Source: Ochotona curzoniae
Taxonomy: Eukaryota > Chordata > Mammalia > Lagomorpha > Ochotonidae
Direction of reading: 5' to 3'
DNA: 64,000 nt
Assembly: GCF_017591425.1 (NCBI RefSeq)
Contig: NW_024466413.1
Location: 1,426,001-1,490,000, forward strand
Below the pieces are notes generated by a model. It made no database searches. It was not told the origin of the DNA and saw only the letters and a program-made list of their open reading frames with translations. Shown in pieces: positions 24,801 through 37,040 of this stretch (its first letter is position 1; every line of letters begins with the position of its first letter). Made by a program: the position numbers and the translations under genes.

Positions 24801-26382
24801 AAATCCCCAGGGTAGGGCACATAGATATTCATCACATGCAGTTGGCATTGGACATCTGCTCCGGAAGTGTCTGTTGAATGAGTGAGCACTGTGTGATATG
24901 GAAGCCAAGAACACCTGAGAGTGTGAGAACAAAAAGCACCTGCAGATCAAGACACAGGCATCTGACTTTCTCAACAGATCGTGTGGCATCCAGCACTGTG
25001 AGGCTCTCTGCTCCTCCTCTCACCCGTGAAGATCACAGCCCTGCCCCGCAGGGGACAGCATGTGCTGCTGGAGCAGACACAAAGTGAAGCCCTGTCCTCT
25101 GCTTGCCCCAGAAGATGGCTTTCCAGAGAGACAATGCATGTCATTGAGAAATTGCTCAAGGTTGCTGCTCGGAAGCCGTTTTCCATTTAGCTGGATTGCA
25201 GAGAACTGTGCAGGATAGGAATTCTTCCACCGAGCGTGTGTGGTGTGCTTAACTCCACTCCCCCGCCCCGTGCTGATTCCTGTGTCCTGAAAGCACCTGC
25301 CCCCACGGAAGAGGTGTGAATCTGACAGGGCAGGAGGAGAAGGGGGAGAAATCCTCCTGTCCCCCGACCCTGCCAGCTGGGCTTGTCTTTAACCCTTTGT
25401 CCCCATTCTTACCTGGTCCCTTGCATTTATCTTCCTGTGTAATATCTGTTTACTGTGGCAGACATCCTCTGTGCAGAGTTAGGGCTGTATTTGTAAGCGG
25501 CACCGTGTGTTGTTGCTGACAAACAGGTCCTGTGGTCTCTGGACTCTGACACCACCATAATCACAGACATTATGGTCGGCTTGTTCACTAACAGATAATG
25601 AACAACACAACAAGTCTATCTCAGGCACAGTGCAAAGAGGCAGTGACCCAGCGATGGGAGCCACAGCCTTAACCCCAGCTTCGGAGCACTGTGTTGCTAG
25701 CGCCCTCAGTGCCTGAGTCATGACTCACCACAAGTGCTCAGGGAAAGCTGAGTGACAAGGGTGATGGCTTAGCTGTGCACTGAGCTTCTCTCATATCTCT
25801 GCAAAGTGACCAGTGCTGACAGCCTTCACACATGCATTGGACAGCATCTGAGGGTCATAGTAGCCTTATGGAGCCCGGTGTGTTTTAACTCCTTTCCAAA
25901 TCAGAACAGACTCCCATCCCCGTAATGTTTATCTTTATACTAGTGCTGTTGTAAAAAGGAAATAGAAAATGGTTTGTTTTATGGAAGAAGGAGCCATTAA
26001 GGGCAAAGTGCATGGCATCCGTGAAAGTCACAGCTCAGCACTGGGAGCGATTCTTTCTTCTTGTTTCCTGATCACAGATGTCAGAAAGAGGAGCCCAGGA
26101 CACCACGTAGCTTCCTCGGGAGCAGAGGATGAGGGTGAAGAGCTCATCCCCATGTTCTGCTGAAATGCATTGCAGCAGCAAGGTGCCTGCACGTGGGCTG
26201 TGCTGTGCGAGCACATGGGCATAGCTGAGTTAGCTGCAGGAAGACAACATCTATTTGAAATTTGTGACTAATACATCTTAAAGTTAACCATTTAGAAAAC
26301 AATCAGATTTACCAGGAACATGTCTTCCAGGCTTCTTGGAGTAGTTAGATAGGACAGGATTTACTTTATTTCTCAACCTAAA

Positions 26383-26411
26383 TAGTGTGTGTGTGTCTGT
26401 GTGTGTGTGTC
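26383..26411. repeat. (GT)n microsatellite, interrupted
   Basis: Two short GT runs are separated by a single tct interruption. Confidence 0.85.
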
Positions 26412-26506
26412 CATCCATGCATGAACATGAAGATTAAGGTTGCTCTCATATCTTCATGATTGTGAATTATATTGAATGAACATGAGTCATGGCAATTATA
26501 ATTTAG

Positions 26507-26825
26507 TTTTTTTTTTAAAGATTCATTAGAGAGAGAAGGAGAGACAGAAAGAGAGGGAGAGAGAGAGATTTTCTATCCACTAGTTCATGTCTCAAAAAGT
26601 AGCGATGTCTGGAGTTTGGTCAGGAGAAACCAGGAGCTTGAAACTCCATTCATTTCTCCCACAGGAGTGGCAGGTGCCCAAGTACTTGGGTCTTCTGTTA
26701 CTTTCCCAAGTGCATTAGCAGGAAGCTGGGTTGGAAGTAGAGCAGCTGGCACTCTAGCTGGTGTTCTAATATGACTACCAGCAGCAAAAGCAGCAGCTTA
26801 GTCCATCGTGCCACACTGCCCGCCC
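26507..26825 (-). mobile_element. CSINE, old copy, minus strand
   Basis: It reads as the reverse complement of a CSINE. It starts with a T-run and aaagattcattagagagag, and includes gtgcccaagtacttgggtc and aagctgggttggaagtagag. It ends at the complement of the head (agtccatcgtgccacactgc). Confidence 0.78.
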
Positions 26826-26947
26826 TCCAATTTTAGATTTTTTTTAAAAGAAAACTCTGCATTGCTTTAATGGCTGCACTAATACACATTCCTATAGACA
26901 ATGCACAAGCGTTCTGATTTCTCTACATCCTTGCCAACATGTACTGC

Positions 26948-27032
26948 TTTTTAATTATGTATTTTTAAAATTTATTTTTATTGGAGAGACAGAGTTACAC
27001 AGAGGGGGAGAGGGAGAGAGAGAGAGAGAGAG

Positions 27033-27088
<56 letters not shown>

Positions 27089-27321
27089 TCCATCAACTGG
27101 ATTGCTCCCCAAAAGGCTGCAAAGGCCAAAGTTGGATTTGTCTGAAGTTAGGAGTCAGGAACTTCTTCTGGTTCTCCTGCTTGGGTATAGGGGCCCAAGT
27201 ATTTGGCCAGCCTCTGCTGATTTTCCCAGGCCATAACCAGGGAGCTGGATTGGTAGTGGAATGGCTGGGACACCAGCATCACAGTGGAGATTTCACCTGC
27301 TTTGCCACTGTACCAGCCCCA
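26948..27321 (-). mobile_element. CSINE inserted into L1, with target-site duplication
   Basis: This is a reverse-complement CSINE with an internally expanded GA/GATA tract (about 27005-27085). It is flanked by the exact direct repeat atgtactgc at 26939-26947 and 27322-27330. Removing the element restores a continuous minus-strand L1 sequence, which confirms the insertion point. Confidence 0.85.
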
Positions 27322-28135
27322 ATGTACTGCGTATAGCCATCCTAGTGGTTGGGAGGAGATGCCCCATCGTGGATCTGATACGTATGTTTCTGCTGGTTGG
27401 TGATATCCAGACTAATTTCCTGTACCTATTAACCATTTGTCTGTCATCTTTGGAGACGTGTGAATTCAAGTTCTTAGCCAATTTGCAATTTTCTTGAGTT
27501 GGAGGGATTTCTTAAGTCTTTCGAGTAGTGAAATGTCTTGGGCTGTTCGGTTGGCAGCTGTTTTCTTAACCACTTGGCAGGCTGTTTCCCTCTCCTGTCT
27601 GCTTCCTCTGCAATGCAGGTGCTTTTTCTTTCACCAGATTTTTGCTCTTGTCATTTGTGCAGTTGGGGTTGCATGTAAAGAATTATTTCCAAAATTTATG
27701 TCCATTAGCTTTGCCATTATGCTCCAGCAAGTAGTTTTACAGTCCCAGGGCTTATGTTTCAATCTTCCGTCCATTTTGAGTTGGTTTGGAATCAACATCA
27801 TTATTCAGTGGACACACATTAAGTTTTCTAATTCCAGTTTTGGAAGTTATTACCCTATTTCCATTGGGCATTCCATGTACTCTGTCAAAGATCAGCTAGC
27901 CACATAGTCTATTTGTGGATTTTTTATCATTTCTTAAGCCACTTTACTGAGGTAAGATTGATGTATTAGGGAAAGCTGTGCATGGTTAATGTTTACAGCA
28001 TGAGGAGTTTAGTTGGGTTTCCTCTCAAGTGTCCCACTTGTCTATATTGATGCCTATACTATGACTGTTTTAATTACTATAAACTTATATTCTGAAATCA
28101 GGAAATCTCAAAATTTATTATCTTCATTTTTTCAG

Positions 28136-28412
28136 TATTTATTTATCTTTTTGAAGGTCAGAGTTAGATCTTGTATTCACTGGTTCATTCCTCAGATGGC
28201 TGTAACATCTGGAACTGGGGCAAGCCAAAGCTAGGAGACAAGATCTTCCAGGTCTCCCATGTGGGTGGCTGGAGCCCAAACATTTGGGTCATCTTACGGT
28301 GCTTTTCTGAGGTCATTTACAAGCAGCTGAATGTATAGAGAATAAAGTGAGCCTGGTGCAGCAATGCTGTGTGCAGGCAGCAGCATTGCCTGATATGCCA
28401 CAATGGGAGGCC
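28136..28412 (-). mobile_element. CSINE, old copy inserted into L1
   Basis: The reverse-complement CSINE body contains gtctcccatgtgggtggctg and gcccaaacatttgggtcatc and ends at gatatgccacaatgggaggc. L1-like sequence lies on both sides. Confidence 0.7.
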
Positions 28413-29607
28413 ATATTGTTCTTTCTCAAGATAGCTTTGGGTATTTGGGGTATTTTCTAATTTTTGTACAGATTTGGGGGTTTTACTAAATTAAGTCCAT
28501 CACAGAGGGATAAACCCAAGAAGAGCCTACTTTTATTAGAATCTGATAGTCAAGTTCACAAAAGCCTAGACTGTAGTAGTCCTTGCAGGAATGGGGGCGG
28601 AGGAGGTTGGGAGCTTGCTATGTGATGGCTGTGCAAGAAGCATGCATGTTGAAGTCTGCCCTACAACACTTGCCTACATTGAACTGTATATATATTGCGG
28701 TTTCTTTGAAGAAGAAGGTAGGTCTTAACTTATGGTTTCTTCTCAGAAAAATATGTGAATGAAAACAAGCAATGAGGGATAATCACTTGATGGCTGTATA
28801 AAGAAAACCCCCCTGTGTGGTTTAAAACCTATAGTTAATAATATTATTTGAAGAATTAAAATGGCAAGCACTGTTGTATTTCCTTCCATTAAATTAAACC
28901 GTTTTAAAATTTCTCATTTCAATGATAATCTGATTTCCTGTTATCCTGCAGAATAGATGGCTGTTGCGAACTGGTGCACAGGATGCGCTGTGGTACATTG
29001 CTTCCAGCTGCAGGGCCATCTATCATAATTCCACAGGTCATTTCCAGAAGAACCATATAACTCAGTAAAAATAAGACCACAGTATTGCGTATATCTGTAT
29101 GAGCCCTTTTATTTCTGAAAACTACCTTGGTTCTCCGTGGCCTTCTCGCAGGAGTCTGGCTCCTGCCGCTGTTTCTGGGTGGCGTGGTAATGGAGAGGCG
29201 GCCATGTCTCATCCCCGACTTTTGATGTCACCCCTCTAAGTCCTTGGCACATGGTGCCTAAGAGTCAGATCCTGAAGTGTGGGATGCCATCGTGATGATG
29301 GGGTTTGGAGGAGGGGAAGCTAATGAGTAAGGTTAAGTTTTCCCATGGATTAAGTATGGGAGTTGGAGCAAGGTCATCAAAGAGTCCAATCCTCCATCTC
29401 TTCTTTTCTCCAAGAAAAGGTCAAAACCTCATCCAGTAAGGTGTGTCTGGGACTGGAGTCATGGAGGATGCTTCCGCATCCTGGAGTCCATCTCCCTGTC
29501 CCCTGTGCCTCTCCTTGTTCCCTTCCTCAGGGGCAGAGTCATGGCTACACTAGAAACACATCTTCCCTTCCACAAAAGGACCTTGGCTAAATGTAGTGAG
29601 GCCTTTG

Positions 29608-29918
29608 CGAAATAATTATCTATTTAAAATGCAGAGCTAGAGACAGAAAGGAAGAGGAATCATAGATCTGTTTTCTCTCTTCTTCAAGTGGCTGAGGCAG
29701 CCAGAGTTGGGCCCAGTAGAAGCCAGGGGCCTGGGATTCTATCACTGTTTCCTGCATAGGGGGCAAAGGCCCATGTACTATCCATTGATTTGCACTGTCA
29801 CTCCCAGGTGCAACAGCAGGTGACTGGATTGGAAGTAGAACAGCCAGGAACTCTCAAGCACCCCTATAGGATGCTGACATCACAGATGCCAACCTCTGTG
29901 CCACAATGCTGGCCCCAT
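29608..29918 (-). mobile_element. CSINE, old copy, minus strand
   Basis: The reverse-complement CSINE landmarks are tctcttcttcaagtggctga, aaaggcccatgtactatcc, ctggattggaagtagaacag and a terminal tgtgccacaatgctggcccc. Confidence 0.75.
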
Positions 29919-32900
29919 AGTAGTGATCACTTTTTATGCTAGGCTCCATGCTGGATATTTATTAAACTCTACTTCATAGCTCCCTGAGTGTCTTCACAAA
30001 AGCCCTAATAATGTCAGCAAATTGATAAGTGCATCAATCCCTGGAACAGCTAGCATAGTGATTGTGACTGCGTCTTACACTTGCCCTCTGCTTAGGGACA
30101 CTTCCCACCTGCACATGTCCTTGCATCCTCCTAGTAAATATGAGGATCATATCTGTCACACTGCACACCCAGCACAGCACAGTCACCAACAGACTGTCCC
30201 CTCGCCTCTGCTGTGCCTGCAGACAGAGTTATGTTAGTGCTTGCTTCTTTTTGCCATTGGGCAGACTCAGACTAAGCTAGTCTGATGCATTCATGTGGAG
30301 AGTGGTTAAGTTTAAGTCTTCTGTGAGAGAGGTGGTGGGCAGTAATTCTGTCTGCTCCCTTCTTTCACAAAGTTTACAATGAAGCCAGAGAAAAAAGAGA
30401 TCTTGAAGAAGTAAGTAGATATGAGATAGACATTTGCAGTCATTTTTAGTGCTGGGGCATGTAGAAGGGGATTCGACCACATTAACTGTTGCCAGGACAG
30501 CTTCTCAGAGACATTGGAACTTAAGCAGATTGTTCAGATGGCAATAACAGTGTGGGACTGAGTTTAAATCCTGGTCTCCCACACATGACAGACGCATCCC
30601 AAGCCCTCCATTTTCCAAGGTGGCCTAGGACTCATCAACGTTATTTGATCCATCTTCCTCTTTAGAAAATACACATTTTACTACTGGGTGCTTTTGCTCA
30701 TTGATTCAGCATCTTTTTATAGATTACATGGTTTGAATGCCCTTGTGGTTAAGTAAACAAACAGAACCTAGCAAGAGAAATGTGGGCCCTGTATAAAAAA
30801 TGACATCACCAGCATTTGTGTCTTGGTAGTGGCCTGCTAGAGAAGTGCAAATGACAGCTGGGTCTTCTAGTCATGAGGGACGATAGGAATGCTTCCCAGG
30901 GCAAAACATCTTTGATCAGAGCCAAAGAGATCAATCATCAATTGCAAAATAAAGGGGGACATAGGGATGAATGCCAAGCAGGTGTGGACAGGCTTGTTGC
31001 TGGAAAGTTCATCAGACACCTGTTTACTGGAGACCCTGTCAAATACCAGGTCAACAGTGGAACATGGTGAGCATGGGAAGGGTGTAGTAGTGCAGAACTG
31101 GTGAAAGACCATTGATGGGAAGTGGATACAATGGTGTGGGAAGACAGAGTTACATCTGGTGCTCTGGCCCACAGAGAGCGGAAGGTTAGCTCCAACCAAG
31201 AAGAAGCAAATAGCAGAGTAGAGAGATGGATTTCTATCAGAACTGCAACTGATGTCAGTATTGGATCATGTGGGTATTTTGGTCAAGAGTTATTGCAGTG
31301 GCTCAGCTGTGAGCAAGTTTCCCAATGAAGAGAACTGGAAAACTGGATTCAGCATGAGCAACTGCTGTCACCCATTTTGCATGACCCTAATTTAGGCATT
31401 TACAATTCAAAGCTGAGCAATTTGCTGGGGCAAAAAAGATGGCATGTCCTATCCTCTCTGACCCTCTCCCATTAATCTTTGTATCTGGAGATCTCCTATC
31501 CTTCAAAGCTGTATTTCATCAGAAGCCCTTTTTGACCATCTCAGATGCCCAACGCCTCCATTTTGCATGTCCTAGGCCTGCACTTTGGCTATGTTTCTGC
31601 AGCCTCACCTAAATGTAATAATTGTTTAATGAATCTGTCTGCTGTACTTGAAAGCATCCCATGAAGGCATAGTAATTCATTTCAATATTCACAAGTCAAT
31701 CCAAGGACAGTTTGCTCTCCTTTCCAAGGTTAATCCCCTTGAAGAAGCAAGTGACCTGATGTCAGGCTTGGCCAATAACCAGACTTTTAGAGCTGTGTCC
31801 AGAAGTCTTAGCCAGGTGTCTGTCTTTGACACTGTACTACTTGAATGTTGCTTAACAAAGCCCAAATTAAAAAGGGTCAGATGCCAAAGGAATTGGAGTC
31901 CTTGTATGTGGCCTTAACATGTGAGAGAAGTGGACTCTCAGGTCAGTCTGGCCTCTTTCCTGTGTCATCAAGCACAATGATGTTTGGCAGAACAGACAAG
32001 CTGAGGCTGCAACTTTGCCTGTCATCTCCTTACTATGTTGTGCTTCAGTAAGCTGGCTGTGTGCATGGAGCTAGGCCCTGTTTCCTCCTTTGTCCTAGAA
32101 GGGGGCTTCTTTCTGAGTGGCATAAAGACAATCTATGGTTCTTAGTGGATCTCTGGGAGGAGTAAGAACTAACGCATCCCTGCAGCATTACAGTGAAATG
32201 GTTTGATGAAGGCTACTTCATACACTGGGCCTGTGACTGGCAACCAGGACGTCAAGGGATGTGAGCTGAGGTTGTGCAAGGAGGCAGGAGATTTTCTGAC
32301 TGGGAGCAGGATATGAAGCTGCCTTCTGGGGTGACTGTGATGGCCAAGAATTGTATGGATCTAAAACACACAGTGTGGGACCCAGCAGGGAGCGTGGCTT
32401 TGGAAGTCCAAAGCAGGTGTTGCAATTATCTTGCAGTGCAACAGCCCAATCTCCAACAACCATAGCTCCACACAGCTTGGCTGATCTCTGCAGCCGTTCT
32501 GGTGTGGTGATTTGTTATTTACGGGGAAGCCAGATGATTGGGGCTGGCTTGTGGAGCAAAAGACAGAAAGAGGCTGCCTAAGAACCTGCTGGTTCTGCTC
32601 CAGAGTCGCGGTGTTTGAGGTGAATAAAGACTGCTGTGGGGTTGACTGTGGCTCCAACTTAACTGTGGATGAGTTTACCAGCTGTTCTGAGCATCCATGA
32701 GGGGACAGGATGGAATCTTGGAAGGGATTTCCTAGTACCCTCACCACAAATGTTGGTTACTAAATCGGACAAAGAGCAGTTATAGCTTAACCTGTTTAAG
32801 AATTTTGGATGTGTTCACTAAAGTCTAAATGAGATCACAGACAAATATATTGACATCTACTTAGTTTTGTAGAAAATGAAATTTTCAAAGAAACTACTGC

Positions 32901-32987
32901 CTTGGACTACAGTAAGATTTGACTCTTCAGCACAGATAACAAACCTTGGACCCCCACTGTTTCTGAGAGGAGTTTCGAAAGCTGTGC

Positions 32988-33297
32988 AAGGGGGCTGGTG
33001 CAGACCTCAATAGACTATTACTCCACCTGCAAGCAGTGGCATCCCGTGTGAACACTGGTCCATGTTCTTGCTGCTCCACTTCTGACTCAGCTCTCAGCTT
33101 CTGTCCTGGGAAGGACATAGAGAATTGCCCAAGGCCTTGGTCCCCCTGTAACCATATGGGAGACCTGAAAGAAGCTTCTGGCTTTGGATCAGCTCAGTTC
33201 TGGCCATCATGGCCATTTGGGAAATGAACCAACAGATGGAAAATCTTTCTGTAAACCTATGTTTATAATAAACATAAATCTCTCTTTTAAAAAAAAT
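32988..33297 (+). mobile_element. CSINE, full-length old copy
   Basis: It runs from ggggctggtgcagacctcaa through ttgctgctccacttctgac, ccatatgggagacctgaaag and agcttctggctttggatcag to ataataaacataaatctc plus an A-run. A palindromic-element copy follows within about 10 bp. Confidence 0.8.
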
Positions 33298-33305
33298 GAT
33301 GTACA

Positions 33306-33422
33306 GAATGTTTGAAAAAGTTCATAGAAAATGTGACTATGAAAATCTATGCATGTATCAAACATGCTTGTAACAGGAGAGACTTATGTTTTAATTTAAT
33401 TTTCCAAAATCTTTCAAAGCGA
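33306..33422. mobile_element. Palindromic DNA-element copy, diverged
   Basis: The left end is gaatgtttgaaaaagttcat agaaaatg and the right part is tttaattttccaaaatcttt caaagc. It has the same layout as the 15967 element and lies directly after a CSINE tail. Confidence 0.55.
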
Positions 33423-34146
33423 CCTTATGTAGTCTTTGAGGATCATGTCAGAACGGCCCAGGAGCAGAAAGAGCACTAGTGATTGGTGAACAGGCTTCTG
33501 GGAGGAGGGTGCAGGGACTGTGAAATCCAAATCCAGGCACATGGTCCAAGGTGTTCTAATCAGCAGGAGAATCTGTAATCCTAATACAGGCAGAGGGACT
33601 TCACTTTGCCCAGCAGGATTTCAGAATTTCTGGAGAACTCTGCTGTGTGTTTCCCACTGCTCTCTGTTTCCAGTGGGAATGGTTTTGTCAGTTAACCTCT
33701 CCCATTGGGAAACATACACACTAAGATCAAATGCCAACACCACCATCCATCACTCAGCACTTCTAAGGTGGGCACTTAGGCTTGTTGCCCTCAGAGGTGG
33801 ATTCTTCAGATGTGGGGTCAAGGGTGTTGTGTGATCAGAATGGCAGTGGTGGCAGAGATTGGCTGTATCCATGCATGCTCCAAGACAATTCTAAGCCTTG
33901 TTTGCATTCATGTGAGGTTACCCATCTGGGCTACTGTCTGTGGAATACACAAGTCCTTATCCCTTAACAATATTCTACTTAATGCTCCAGGCATTCCAAC
34001 CCTTCCATTGGTCCCTTTTGAGGATAAGTGTCAGAGGTGGCAACATCACAAAACAAAAGGATCCCAGAAACTGGAGACCCTACTTTTTACAGAACTATCC
34101 AGGGAAACTACCGATCCACAGTGGATTTCACCATGGCGACAACTTG

Positions 34147-34463
34147 AGTTTTTGATTGATTGATTGATTGATTTGAAAATCAGAGTCACACAGAGAGGGG
34201 CAGGGATGGTGGAGAGAGAGTTGACTTCCCAGTTGACTCTAGTGGCCAGGGTTGGGCCAGACGGAAGCCAGGAGCCAGAAGCTTCCTCTGGGTCTCTTTC
34301 ATGAATATAGGGGCTTGAGAAGTTGAATCATTCTCCACCGCTTTCCTTGGTTTATTAGCAGGGAACTGGAACCAAAGTGGAGCAGCTGTGACAAACCGGT
34401 GCACATATAGGATGCTGGTGTTGCCGACAATGACCTTACTTGCTATCCCGTAATGCTGACCCT
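34147..34463 (-). mobile_element. CSINE, old copy, minus strand
   Basis: A (TTGA)n-modified tail at 34153-34172 is followed by the reverse-complement body (aagcttcctctgggtctctt, cagggaactggaaccaaagt) and the head complement ctatcccgtaatgctgaccc. Confidence 0.75.
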
Positions 34464-35824
34464 GGTAACTCAGCTTTCATAGCATTGTCTACAAAGCACT
34501 GTGGGTTACTGAAATGAACGCATTTATCAAAGACTATAATTCTGATGTGTGGAACCTGTTGTAGCCCATAGTGTTCTTGTGAGGTTGAGTGTGGCCGGTG
34601 GGCTTTGATGAAAGAGGGCCCAGGTCATGGGAGATGAGCCCACCTTGGAGACAATAGAGAGTATCAAAGAGGAGGATACAGCAGGGGCACTGCAGAAGCT
34701 GAGCATGCAATGGGATTAGACCTTAAATGACTTCTGCTAATCACAGAAGCACCCAGTAACTGACCACATGGCTTCCTAGTGACAGTTCCCTGTGCCCGTG
34801 TGTGTTGTGCACATGTGCACCTACGTGGGAGTTATAGGTACAGGTCATTATTTGTGCAGAAGGAATGGAGTGTTGCCTTTGGCAGCACTCTTTACATCTC
34901 GGAGGTCCTCAGTCTGATGCCTGGTCAGCCCAGGAAGACCCGGTGCTGCTGGGTAACTGGAGAGACACCTGGGAATGAAGAGAACATTAGAGTGTCTCAC
35001 CACTGGGCAGGAGGCCCTTGCAGGCTGATTGTCTTCTACCATCCCGAGTCTCTTGCTAGCCTTTTTGTTATTGCTTGAAACTAAAAGGGATAAAGAAATT
35101 TGAATGAGCAGCCTAAAGTTGTGTGGGAAATGCCACTCCCACCCTGAGTTTGTCGCACAGGGGAGTTTGTTGTTCAGCTCAGCTGGTGCAGTCAGCCTTG
35201 TTAAATGCAGGTCTAACCCGCGACAACATGCTTCTGTAAAGCTCTACAGCCCCTCGGCTCTCAGCATATTCTTTAATGTGGACACAGGCATCAGAAGCCC
35301 AGCATATCTGCACCTCTTAGTCACTCATTGGTGGCAAAGAACCTGGAACATCGTACTGAGCCGCAGGCAGGGAGCGCTGCTTCCCGTGGCTGTCCGTGCA
35401 GTTCCATATGATGCAGTAGCTGTTGGCCAGAAGTGCATGTCAGTCTCCAGGGGAGAGCTTTTTATTTTTAGTAATATATATATCTGATACCCACCCAGAG
35501 ATTTTTATTCAGCCATGTGGAAGACAGAGTCCAGCAGGCAGTGCTTAAGGACTGTAGCCAGGTTGAGTCGGCTGTGAAGCCTGCAGTTGACATCTCCTGA
35601 AATGTTCCCAAAGGCATGGGCTTTGTCCATCATTTGGGTCTAGACTGGCAGGGTCTGTCTTGTGGATTAATCTCACAGATCATGTACTGGTGCAAGCTAG
35701 CAGAGGTCAGCAACACCTGAACTGCTCCTGGAGCCGCAGTGGGAACTGTGCTGTGCGGGGACGGGGCAGGGGCAAAGAGGTATCAGTTGGGCATGATTGA
35801 TTGCAAGATTAAGAACTCACTCAT

Positions 35825-35876
35825 TAAATAAATAAATAAATAAATAAAAATAAATTAAAAATTTCAAATTAAAAAA
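35825..35876 (+). mobile_element. Tail-only retro-insertion with 14-bp target-site duplication
   Basis: A 52-bp A-rich stretch, beginning (TAAA)n and ending in an A-run, lies between exact copies of aagaactcactcat at 35811-35824 and 35877-35890. The left border reads gatt|aaga, a good L1-endonuclease cut site. No body of an element is present. Confidence 0.82.
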
Positions 35877-36715
35877 AAGAACTCACTCATGTGGCCATTA
35901 ATTGTTCCTTTTCAATGGGTATGAAATTTCGGTTATAAAGCAAGAGTAAGTTCTAGAGACCACGTAGTACTGTAGTTAACAATATTGCATCGTGCATTAA
36001 GTACTTGTCAGGAGGGCAGAACTTGTATTAATTGTCTAATCATACACACACACAGTAACAAACAGATAAATAAAACCACTCTACAGAGGCAAAAAGAATC
36101 TTTTGGGAATAATGGTTGTAACCTTCACCTTGCCTGGAGTCATGGTTACAGAATAGCTATATGCCCAATCTTCACACCTGGTGTGAATTAAACATGTGAG
36201 CTCTGTAACAGAAATTAAACCTCAATCAAAATTACAAAGAAAAACAAAATAGTTACTCAGTTCTTACTGGCTTCCAGAAGGAGAGGCAAGCATATGCCCA
36301 GGGGTTCAGATGATGAGCTGAGGAACTCTCGGCCCAAGCAGACCCCACCGGGACTGAGGGACACCTGCTCGCATTTGATGGCAATGTGGCCGTGTCAGCT
36401 GCCTCGGTTGTGCTTGCTTTCCCATCCACGTTGCGTTAACCTCCCTCCCCCTTGCCCAAATCGCTGCCTTTATCGCTTTTTGCCAAAACAAATCTCAGAA
36501 GATTGCTGGCAAATAACTCAGATGAGCATCTCTGTTTGCACAGACAATAGCAACTGTCATGGCAAAGGTCCCTGGACACTCCTGGGTTGGGTTTTGTAAC
36601 TGGCTGGGTCCGGTCAGCCGTGGACTCGGCAGATGGGACTGAAAACAGTTCTGTTTGTCCTGGAATTTACTCTTTAATGGATGAACATGTGCCGTGAGTT
36701 GCTGGAAAGAATATT

Positions 36716-37040
36716 ATCTTTAAAAGATGTATCCATCTGTCTATCTACATGAAAGGCAGAGTGACAGTTGGAGTAGAGAATGGAGATGAGACACAGCGAT
36801 AGGAAATGTCTTGCATCTGCTGATTCACTCACCAATTTCCTGCAATAGCCAGATCACAGCCAGGAGCCAGGGACTCCACGGAGGCCTCCCATGTGGGCGG
36901 CCATCATCCACTGCCTCCCGGGAGGCATTATCAGAAAAATGGGTGGAAAATAGAACAGCCAGGGCTTCGGCTGGTGCTCCTGTATGGGATGCTGAAACCA
37001 CAGCTAACAGCTTAACTCATGTCACAATAATCACTCTTTA
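36716..37040 (-). mobile_element. CSINE, old copy, minus strand
   Basis: The landmarks are tgctgattcactcaccaatt, cagccaggagccagggactc, ggcctcccatgtgggcggcc and ctcctgtatgggatgctgaa, which is a reverse-complement CSINE. It is moderately diverged. Confidence 0.75.

Larger units (their letters stand above)
26830..28480 (-). mobile_element. LINE-1 remnant (ORF2 3' region), interrupted
   Basis: In plus orientation the pieces read as the reverse complement of the L1 ORF2 carboxy-terminal coding region. Examples are 'ctctacatccttgccaacat' (26921-26940), 'taaccatttgtctgtcatct' (27430 area), 'gtcaaagatcagctagccac' (27883 area) and 'tttctcaagatagctttggg' (28422 area). Two CSINEs interrupt it. A stretch near 27935-28010 does not fit ORF2 and may be another old L1-derived segment. 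The coding potential is destroyed by many substitutions. Confidence 0.75.
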
